Below are positions 54,628 to 64,000 of a DNA stretch of 64,000 nucleotides, in pieces. Within the stretch, counting starts at the first letter, position 1. Each line of letters starts with the position of its first letter. The notes under the pieces were generated by a model. The model searched no databases. It was not told the origin of the DNA and was given only the letters and a program-made list of their open reading frames with translations. The stretch spans positions 1 through 64,000 of the forward strand of contig NZ_JAFFPT010000065.1 in the NCBI RefSeq assembly GCF_016918785.1, given 5' to 3'. The position numbers and the translations under genes are program-made. Source of the DNA: Leptospira ainazelensis (lineage in GTDB: Bacteria; Spirochaetota; Leptospiria; Leptospirales; Leptospiraceae).

Positions 54628-54649
54628 ACGGGATTTTAGAACATCCCGT
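54628..54649 (-). terminator. Terminator after flaA1
   Basis: 7-bp stem ACGGGAT/ATCCCGT with an 8-nt loop; on the minus strand the stem is followed by TTTCC. It lies 12 bp past the flaA1 stop. Confidence 0.7.
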
Positions 54650-54660
54650 CGATGAAATTC

Positions 54661-56369
<1,709 letters not shown>

Positions 56370-56549
56370 ATACAAAAATAAAAAATCGTTTAGAGACTTA
56401 GGTCCGATTCTTTTAACCGCTTCACGATCCGGAAGAAAGCGAAGCGCCGAGGTATCACGAGGATCCGAATCGCCGTTATATTCCATTCTTTGAATTCTTT
56501 CAAAGTTATCGTGGAAGAAAGGGAAAGTCCGATTCTACTACCCGTCTCT

Positions 56550-56601
<52 letters not shown>

Positions 56602-56631
56602 AGGGAATTGAAGATTTTTTTCTTTGTCCCT

Positions 56632-57462
56632 TCATTTTCCTTTCCCGAAGAATTTACCCAGAAATATGCAGACAAACCAGGAATAATTCAGAAAGAAAAG
56701 GCCGGAAAGCCCGTAAAGTCCGGCTCGAACCAGCTTTTTCTCCGGGTCGGCTATGGGTCGAAAAATCGTCGGCTGGTCCCCGATCGGGAACTTATAGATT
56801 TTGCCGGCTTCCTGGACCGCGAGCTTATAATAAGAATATAAGGAATGATTCTTGAGATTCTCCCCCCAAAAAAAGACGGAACTCCCCCAATGACAGTTCG
56901 GAAGTTCCATCCTTTCACAAGCAACCCAAACATAGATCGGATCCCCCTCTTTCCAACCGGAAGAAACAAGAGGCGCGACGTGAAAGTAGATCGTCTTTGC
57001 GGGTTTAGGCGAAGTTTTGCCCCGGCTGATCGCGGAACGAGAGGAGACATAGTTGGTAAGAATTTTGACTCCTCTGAAGACTAGGATTCTATCGTTTCCG
57101 AACTCGGCGTTGTCGACTAGGTTTGTGTTCTTTCCTATCGGGATTCCCAAAAAAAATCCTATACTCTGACTGATATAAAGCGAAGAAACCCCCGCCGAAA
57201 GAAGGCTCAAAAATAATGCGACATACAATAAATTTCCAAAGCGGGAACTCAGACGAATCACTAAATAAAGAAGAGGAAGAAAAAGAAAAAGGAGCAACGC
57301 CGCCGTGACCAATACCGATCCGTAAATTCCCAGAGGAATAAAAAGCAGAGCCATTCCGTCGACGAGGCAAAAACCCACCAAAAGAAGTTTCCAATAAGAA
57401 TTTTGGGAAGGAGGCCCGGGCGGTGGAGTTCGGTCTCCGGTTTTTACCAAAGCGAAAATCAT
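56632..57462 (-). CDS. Multi-pass membrane protein of unknown function
   Basis: 276-aa protein with four N-terminal transmembrane helices (residues 25-125), a 110-residue extracytoplasmic domain containing VWVACERMELPNCHW with two cysteines, and one C-terminal helix (LYGLSGLFFLNYSWFVCIF). No family recognised. It ends 285 bp upstream of flaA2 on the same strand and starts 4 nt after the exported-protein gene, so these two are one operon. A role in flagellar sheath assembly is possible from position only. Confidence 0.65.
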   Translation of the reverse strand: MIFALVKTGDRTPPPGPPSQNSYWKLLLVGFCLVDGMALLFIPLGIYGSVLVTAALLLFLFLPLLYLVIRLSSRFGNLLYVALFLSLLSAGVSSLYISQSIGFFLGIPIGKNTNLVDNAEFGNDRILVFRGVKILTNYVSSRSAISRGKTSPKPAKTIYFHVAPLVSSGWKEGDPIYVWVACERMELPNCHWGSSVFFWGENLKNHSLYSYYKLAVQEAGKIYKFPIGDQPTIFRPIADPEKKLVRAGLYGLSGLFFLNYSWFVCIFLGKFFGKGK

Positions 57463-57466
57463 ATCT

Positions 57467-58528
57467 TCATTCTACGGTTAACTTTTGATTCAATTGTGAC
57501 CAGAGTTGTCTGACTTGATCAATCTGTTTTTCCGGACCTGAGATCGAAAACAGTAGTCCCCGATTCTCGCGTAAATAATATTTTTCCAAAATTACCATGG
57601 GGACTTGTCTTCCGTCGGGGTGAATCCAGTTAAAACGAGTTACGTAGGCATCGTCCTCTTTTTTTCTTCGAAGATTCGTTTCTTTGATAGTTCGAGGATT
57701 GATTCCACGTTTGAGATCCCAGAGTTGAAAGTAGTTTTTGGAAGTGTATATCGCGGCGACCGGATGGTAAGAGAGGCCGATCGTAAAAAGAATTCGATCC
57801 GGTTTGAATTCGAGAAATTTTTGTGACTGGGATTGATAGGCTTTTTCCCATTCTCCCAAATTCAGATCGGCGGGTAGGGTTTTATAAAATCGACGAACCT
57901 TCCAGATATGGTCTTCCTCTTCTCCGCTCTCGGAAGTTTCGAGTTCCGGAAAATAATGTTTCCAATCCGAAGTTGTCTCCAGAGAAAATCGGAAGGGAGC
58001 GCTTTCAATTTTTAGAATATTCTTTCTGGAACATCCGTAAGGGTCGGTGAGATCGGCGACGTCCTTTTTTTTGTGAGCCATGTGTTTCATCAATCGGCTC
58101 AATTCTTCCGTCGCGTTCCGATATCCTTCGGGAACAAGTTTGCCGAATTGGATCCGATAACAGAGTCCGATCCCTTTTAATAAACGAATTGCAGAATACG
58201 GCTCCCCGTGTTGTGCCAATGCGACGGCCTCGCTTCTGTGAACTTCCATTTCCGAAACGTCCGGAAAAACTTCTTTGTAATCGCGATCGATGAGAAATTC
58301 CACCCTTCCGTCTTTATAGAATCTGTAGTTCCGTCCGTGAAGATCCGTCTTCCATACAAAGTGCTGGTCCGGTCGAAAGAGCTTCATCACTCGATTGTGT
58401 AGAATTTCCTCTTTATTTTCCTGATCTTCATACCAGGAGCCGCGAAGCAAAGGATCCGTTTGAGCGTGTATAGGGAGGTTTCCCAAGAAGATTAAAAAGA
58501 GAAGAAATTGTCTTAAAACCGAAGCCAC
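57467..58528 (-). CDS. Exported protein of unknown function
   Basis: 353-aa protein with an N-terminal signal peptide (RQFLLFLIFLGNLPIHAQ). Helical middle (SEAVALAQHGEPYSAIRLLKGIGL in part, a TPR-like hairpin) and a beta-rich C-terminal domain (ILFTIGLSYHPVAAIYTS, RQVPMVILEKYYLRENRGLLF in part) of about 130 residues. No family recognised. It is followed by the membrane protein gene after 4 nt. Confidence 0.65.
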   Translation of the reverse strand: MASVLRQFLLFLIFLGNLPIHAQTDPLLRGSWYEDQENKEEILHNRVMKLFRPDQHFVWKTDLHGRNYRFYKDGRVEFLIDRDYKEVFPDVSEMEVHRSEAVALAQHGEPYSAIRLLKGIGLCYRIQFGKLVPEGYRNATEELSRLMKHMAHKKKDVADLTDPYGCSRKNILKIESAPFRFSLETTSDWKHYFPELETSESGEEEDHIWKVRRFYKTLPADLNLGEWEKAYQSQSQKFLEFKPDRILFTIGLSYHPVAAIYTSKNYFQLWDLKRGINPRTIKETNLRRKKEDDAYVTRFNWIHPDGRQVPMVILEKYYLRENRGLLFSISGPEKQIDQVRQLWSQLNQKLTVE

Positions 58529-59011
58529 GATGATGGTGTTTCATTCTCTTTCTTTTTAGTCATTCAACTTTCTTCGGTTCATCAGGATTGGGCACAACCT
58601 TGTTTTTTCACGAAAAAGAACGATCCAATTTTAGAATTCGATCCTGGAATTCTAAAAGAATTCTTATAAAACCCAGAATTTCACAAAACCGCTTCCTCGA
58701 ATTCAAATGGAGAATTCATTTCGTTTTGTTTGGATAAGAATCGTATCGAAAAAGGTAAGGTTCGGACTTCCATTCCGTCATAGACGAAATGTCGAAAGAG
58801 TTTTATCCCATCAGGGGAAATAAAATTCCGGCTTTCGATTCTGAATGTTACGAAAAATAATCCGACTTTATACAAAACGATCGATGAATCAAAAACAAAT
58901 TAGAATTTCCTAATTTTCTTTGGATATTCCATTTATAAGTTACGATTTTTTGAATCTTTCTCAAAAGCCCGATCCTCTTGACAGCTCGTTTTTCTATTTC
59001 AAGTCTGAGAT
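58529..59011. other. Non-coding stretch with a large inverted repeat
   Basis: About 480 bp between divergent genes, AT-rich. Small ORFs on either strand lack ribosome sites and are not called. The one clear structure is the inverted repeat at 58629-58657. Confidence 0.55.
58629..58657. repeat. 11-bp inverted repeat TTTTAGAATTC
   Basis: TTTTAGAATTC at 58629-58639 and its exact inverse GAATTCTAAAA at 58647-58657, with a 7-nt loop, 100 bp upstream of the exported-protein gene. AAGAATTCTT overlaps its right edge. No T-run follows on either strand, so an operator or cruciform is more likely than a terminator. Confidence 0.6.
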
Positions 59012-60625
59012 ATGGAAAAAGTTTATTCTCCAGGTTCAAAAGACAGACTCAAATCCGTTTGGAAACCGTCGCTCACAAATTCAAACAAAGGAATTTATAA
59101 AAAGGGTTCGTTCAAAACATTCTTCTTTTTATTTTTGTGTTCGGTTTTTCTTTTTTTATCCCTGATAAATTGTAATCCATTGCCGTCTCAAAACGGCTGC
59201 GATCCTTTCCACAAAGATTTCAATACTGTCTTTTTGATCAAGGCCGCCCTCAACGATAAAACCCCGACCTGCGGTTTCAAAAACAAGGTCAGTACGAATC
59301 TTAAAGTGGCAAACCTCGTTCCTTCGGAGGGTTCCTCTTTTGTTTCGAGAGGAGGGTATATTCAATTTTCATTTAGCGAGCCGATGGATATAAACAGCCT
59401 TACGATTCAATCCGTCTCGGGAACCTGTTCCGGTTCGATTCGACTCAGCGCCGACGATTTTAATTCCTGCGAAGGCGCTTCCATCAACGTCGCGGAGAAT
59501 CCTGTAATTCAAATTCTGCCGAAAAATCTTTTGAAAGGAGGAAGAAATTATAAGATCCGAATTACGGCCGATGTTCTCAATTCTTCCGGAGAAAATATGG
59601 TCGATACCTTTACTTCCCAAAGCGGCTTTTATACAAACGGTTATTGGGCCTACGTTACCAACGCTACGACGGGCGATATCTGGATGTTTACGATCGATCC
59701 GAGCACGGGAGTTCTTATCAACAATACTCCGCCGACGATTCCTTCAGCTCCCGGTGCAATTTCACTCGCGATTCATCCTTCGGGAAAATTTCTCTATTGC
59801 GCCAATCAAACTTCGGGTTCGATCTTTTATTATTCGATCGATCCCGCCACCGGTAATTTAACCTATCTCAATGCGATCGGCGCGGCGGACGTAACAAACA
59901 TCAAAATTCATCCCTCAGGAAATTTTGCGTTTGCGACTGCAGCAGCTCCCTCAAACGTAATTTACGAATATAGAATCGATCCGAATACGGGAGCCCTGAG
60001 TCCGAACACGGTCGCACAAATTTTAGCGATCGGAGATCCGCGAGACATTACGATCGACCCGACCGGAAAGTATGCGTTTGCGACCTTGTTTGCGAGCGGG
60101 AATGTCAATAGTTACTCGATTGATTCTTTCGGAATTTTGAACGGCCTTTCCATTACGCCGGGAGGTTTAAATCCGGTCGGTATCAACATGGATCCTTCGG
60201 GTAAGTTTCTCTACTGGGTAAATTCCGTCGGCAATAGCGTAAGTATCTTCAGTATGGATTCTGCGGGAGCCCTAACCTTGGCCGGTGCATTTGCGACGAG
60301 CACGACTCCGTGGAGTATTCACTTTGATCCGTTCGGGCGTTTCGCTTACGTGGCAAACAGCGCTTCGATCTCGACTAACGTGAGCATCGGCGTCTTAAAT
60401 CCGTTTAACGGTCTTTTGACTCCGGTCGGCGGCCCTCTGATGGCCGGATTTTCTACGCGGAACTTTATCGTCGATCCCAGCGGAAAATACGCCTATTCCA
60501 CCGAGTCGAGCGGTAATACGGTCTACATGTATAAAATCGTCGACTCGAGCGGTAATATAAGTTTGAATACTCCTTCCTTTACCGGGGTCGGCGCCACGGG
60601 CGGTTACGCGATCGAGATATACTAA
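59012..60625 (+). CDS. Beta-propeller lipoprotein
   Basis: 537-aa predicted lipoprotein: lipobox LINC at an unusually late Cys54, so the true start may be further in, but no ATG, GTG or TTG lies in frame. After it come an Ig-like domain (residues 95-200, VPSEGSSFVSRGGYIQFSFS in part, KNLLKGGRNYKIRITADV) and six or seven repeats of about 45 residues with HPSGKFLYCAN, HPSGNFAFATA, DPTGKYAFATL, DPSGKFLYWVN and DPSGKYAYST: the lactonase/YncE type of beta-propeller. The start here is weak. Likely surface-exposed; ligand unknown. Confidence 0.75.
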   Translation: MEKVYSPGSKDRLKSVWKPSLTNSNKGIYKKGSFKTFFFLFLCSVFLFLSLINCNPLPSQNGCDPFHKDFNTVFLIKAALNDKTPTCGFKNKVSTNLKVANLVPSEGSSFVSRGGYIQFSFSEPMDINSLTIQSVSGTCSGSIRLSADDFNSCEGASINVAENPVIQILPKNLLKGGRNYKIRITADVLNSSGENMVDTFTSQSGFYTNGYWAYVTNATTGDIWMFTIDPSTGVLINNTPPTIPSAPGAISLAIHPSGKFLYCANQTSGSIFYYSIDPATGNLTYLNAIGAADVTNIKIHPSGNFAFATAAAPSNVIYEYRIDPNTGALSPNTVAQILAIGDPRDITIDPTGKYAFATLFASGNVNSYSIDSFGILNGLSITPGGLNPVGINMDPSGKFLYWVNSVGNSVSIFSMDSAGALTLAGAFATSTTPWSIHFDPFGRFAYVANSASISTNVSIGVLNPFNGLLTPVGGPLMAGFSTRNFIVDPSGKYAYSTESSGNTVYMYKIVDSSGNISLNTPSFTGVGATGGYAIEIY

Positions 60626-60627
60626 TC

Positions 60628-60649
60628 AATTTTAGAATATTCTAAAATT
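60628..60649. repeat. 22-bp perfect palindrome
   Basis: Perfect 22-bp palindrome with centre TTAGAA-TA-TTCTAA and two further A/T pairs on each side, between the convergent beta-propeller and lipoprotein genes. It can act as a weak terminator, and it belongs to the same TTAGAA-N2-TTCTAA family as 8904-8919. Confidence 0.6.
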
Positions 60650-60654
60650 ATAAT

Positions 60655-61386
60655 TTATTTCATACTCCTAAATCGTTTTACAAGCTCGGCGGAGAATTCC
60701 TGGATCGCCTTTTCCTTACTGTCCGCTACGATCGACATTTCATCGATCCATCCGTAAGGCCTTGTAGAAGACGAAGACGCCTCGGATTCGGTAGTGAGAT
60801 AGAGATATTCGTTTCGTACGTCCCAGAGCGTTCCTTCAAAAGTAAATGTGGATTCTCCATGAGAACCGGGAACGAGCCAAATTCCTACGATCGTCGCGTA
60901 GAGTAAACTGAGGATATTAGGTTTTTGTTCGTAGCGCGGAGTCGATTTTACGACCAAGACCGCGTCAGCTCCGTAACGGGATGCGAGAATGCGAATCTTT
61001 TTGATTCCATCCAAGGTCCTGGTTCTGTTCTGATAATAATTCTTAAATCCGCTTTCGTATCTTTCGGAATCCAAGTCGTAAACGGACGCCGAAATGAGAA
61101 ACATCTGCGAGACGATTTTCTCCGCTTTTAGATTTTCTTCGATCGTGAGTATCGCGGATTTATTTTTCGCGTCGATTCTGTAATTCGATCCTTCCGGTTC
61201 TAAAAAGTAAACGCCGACTCGAAACGGAAGACGAAGTTGCGGTTTGAGGGAAAGATAGTGTTTGATCTCCCCGGAATCGATCACGATTTTTTTCGGATCA
61301 ACTTGCGGGAGAGGGCCTCGGTCATAACCGGTGCTCGCACAGCCGATCTGTAACGATATCATTAGAATCCAGACTCTCTTTTTCAT
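60655..61386 (-). CDS. Lipoprotein of unknown function
   Basis: 243-aa predicted lipoprotein with lipobox IGCAS (Cys16). The body is alpha/beta with VGVYFLEPEGSNYRI, IRILASRYGADAVLVVKSTP (in part), STFTFEGTLWDVRNEYLYLT and a C-terminal helix, resembling CsgG/curli-assembly-like or DUF799-type outer membrane lipoproteins that self-assemble. The assignment is weak. No operon partner. Confidence 0.6.
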   Translation of the reverse strand: MKKRVWILMISLQIGCASTGYDRGPLPQVDPKKIVIDSGEIKHYLSLKPQLRLPFRVGVYFLEPEGSNYRIDAKNKSAILTIEENLKAEKIVSQMFLISASVYDLDSERYESGFKNYYQNRTRTLDGIKKIRILASRYGADAVLVVKSTPRYEQKPNILSLLYATIVGIWLVPGSHGESTFTFEGTLWDVRNEYLYLTTESEASSSSTRPYGWIDEMSIVADSKEKAIQEFSAELVKRFRSMK

Positions 61387-61440
61387 TCGATTTTCGCTCC
61401 CTGATACAACTTTGATATCTTTGTTTCCTGTTTTTTAGGA

Positions 61441-61516
61441 CAGTTCATTGGAGTTCCAACGTTATTTTGTGAGAACAACAGTTCATTGGAGTTCCAACGT
61501 TATTTTGTGAGAACAA
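61441..61516. repeat. Perfect 38-bp tandem duplication with palindrome
   Basis: Two identical 38-bp units (61441-61478 and 61479-61516), each containing the T/A form of the dispersed palindrome (ATTGGAGTTCCAAC at 61447-61460 and 61485-61498) followed by GTTATTTTGTGAGAACAA. It lies just past the radA stop. Identity suggests a recent duplication. Confidence 0.9.
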
Positions 61517-61531
61517 CAAAAACCCCAAGGA

Positions 61532-62907
<1,376 letters not shown>

Positions 62908-62911
<4 letters not shown>

Positions 62912-63546
62912 TGTTCGAAAAGCGCGGGCATCTCAAGCCAATCGATCTGGTTGAAAACGGGAAGACAACGAAACGCGTCTTTTGCCAAAGATTCTCTTCC
63001 TTCTCTTACGAGAATTTCCGTGAGTTTTTGTTCGAGAGAAATCAGATACTTCACGTCTCCGCTTGCGTAGTCGACTTGGTCTTTTGTGAGAATTTTTTTA
63101 CCCCAGTCGGAGGATTGATTCTTCTTATCCAAATTCTCATCGTAGAATTCCCGGATCAAATCTTTGAGACCGTGTTTGTCGGTATAAGTCCTTGCGAGTT
63201 TGCTCGCGATCTTTGTGCAAAAAACGTTCTGCATCGCGATTCCTAAACGATAACGAAGAAAGAGAGTATCCATTCTTGCGAAGTGAAAAATTTTTACGAT
63301 CTCCGGATTTTCGAATAAGGACTTAAGATGAGGAGCTTCTTTTTGATCCGGAAGAATTTGGACCAAACTCACGTTATTCGAAGAATCGCAGATCTGAACT
63401 ACGCAGAGTCTGTCTCTTCTCGGATTGAGTCCCATCATCTCGCAGTCGACGGCCAATCGATCGTCGGCCAGATATTCTTCGAATCTTTTTTGTGTCAGAT
63501 CCCCGGGAAAAAGCTCCGGTTTTATAGTTGAACGTTTTGGAGGCAT
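62908..63546 (-). CDS. Ribonuclease D-type 3'-5' exonuclease
   Basis: 212-aa DEDDy exonuclease: the first acidic pair is in LAVDCEMMGL (about residue 33-35), the second Asp in FARMDTLFLRYRLG, and the final Tyr/Asp in YASGDVKYL. It lacks the C-terminal HRDC domains of E. coli RNase D, so it is a short form acting on RNA or possibly DNA. Start placed at MPPKRST (63546); the frame is open 16 codons further. It is the first gene of a pair with radA. Confidence 0.9.
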
Positions 63547-63669
63547 AATTTCATAATAATCCGTACCGCGTGGTTTCGGGAACCAAAAATACAAAACGAG
63601 GCCGCTGGAATTTTAGAAAAGTTCCCGTTTGCAAAAACGAAAGGCGACCCAAAGCGATAGAACAAAAAA

Positions 63670-64000
63670 ATGAGAGCCATATTAAACTACAAAGTCTATG
63701 AGGACGCGTTCGTTTCCACTTTCGAATTTTCAGGAAAAGAACTAAAAACAAAGAGCGACTGCGGAAACTTCTCTCTCGCGCTCGGTTATAAAAAAACGGG
63801 AAAGAACAGCGTTTACAAACCGACTTTAGAATGGATCGGAGAACTCAGACCCAAGGCGGGAACCGAAATTCTTACCTTAGAGATCGAACTTCCTCCGCAT
63901 TCTCTAAACGATCCGAAAATTTTTCAACACGGTTATCAGTCCTGGAGTCTCACCGGAGTTCACCCTTTGAGCGAGGCTGACGAATCCCCTCGTCTCGAAT
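63670..64000 (+). CDS. Alpha-galactosidase-like protein, 5' part
   Basis: First 110 residues of a gene cut by the window edge. Reads MRAILNYKVYEDAFVSTF to FQHGYQSWSLTGVHPLSEAD. The HGYQSWS motif is typical of the N-terminal beta-sandwich of GH36 alpha-galactosidases (NGWQSWS). No signal peptide, so cytoplasmic. The ribosome site is weak. It is read opposite to the exonuclease, from a shared 120-bp intergenic region. Confidence 0.6.
   Translation, partial: MRAILNYKVYEDAFVSTFEFSGKELKTKSDCGNFSLALGYKKTGKNSVYKPTLEWIGELRPKAGTEILTLEIELPPHSLNDPKIFQHGYQSWSLTGVHPLSEADESPRLE

Overview
The window is chromosomal DNA from a spirochete of the genus Leptospira, probably the pathogenic clade. The reasons are the adjacent flagellar sheath genes flaA2-flaA1, a very large TPR-GreA fusion of the spirochete type, many lipoproteins with relaxed spirochetal lipoboxes, an LpxI-LpxB lipid A pair, a membrane-bound class III adenylate cyclase, and a contractile-tail prophage module of a kind known from Leptospira. 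Base composition looks moderate (low forties % GC, judged by eye), so I do not name a species.

Layout. 1-11.3 kb: a small lipoprotein, a metallo-beta-lactamase-fold lipoprotein, ruvA, then a same-strand run of sucC-sucD, a TolC-like outer membrane channel, an SH3b protein, an FmdB zinc ribbon, lpxI and lpxB. 11.4-16.7 kb (minus): a UvrD/Rep helicase, a TPR lipoprotein, an AsmA-like membrane protein and a small membrane protein, tightly packed with overlaps. 17.4-21.8 kb (plus): Nudix hydrolase, MFS exporter, M1 aminopeptidase. 22.1-24.5 kb: a pseudogene with two in-frame stops, then (minus) a TetR regulator and an AlkB-type alkane hydroxylase. 25.3-33.4 kb (plus): a TonB-dependent uptake cluster with a small exported protein, a beta-helix lipoprotein, a second lipoprotein, a TonB-dependent receptor, ExbB, two ExbD and TonB. 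Three of its upstream regions carry GTAAC repeats spaced exactly 11 bp, the pattern of a PhoB/OmpR-family regulon. 33.5-37.4 kb: DinB-like, ATP-grasp, adenylate cyclase and alpha/beta-hydrolase genes.

37.7-51.1 kb (minus) is a compact prophage-like block. It holds a near-complete contractile tail (terminator, sheath, tube, two frameshift-linked tail chaperones, tape measure, hub, spike, wedge, baseplate J, gpI-like protein, two tandem collar fibers, fiber-assembly protein) and a small HTH regulator. I see no capsid, portal, terminase, integrase or lysis gene, so it looks like a tailocin-type particle or a head-less remnant. 51.3-58.5 kb: a small ORF, the TPR-GreA fusion, flaA1/flaA2, a membrane protein and an exported protein. 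59-64 kb: a beta-propeller lipoprotein, another lipoprotein, radA, an RNase D-type exonuclease, and the start of an alpha-galactosidase-like gene cut by the window edge.

The intergenic spaces carry at least 19 copies of a 14-bp palindrome, GTnGGA-nn-TCCnAC. Its third base pair appears in all four Watson-Crick combinations. Two copies bracket a ~185-bp duplicated unit and two lie in a perfect 38-bp tandem repeat. No tRNA, rRNA, CRISPR array or riboswitch was recognised.
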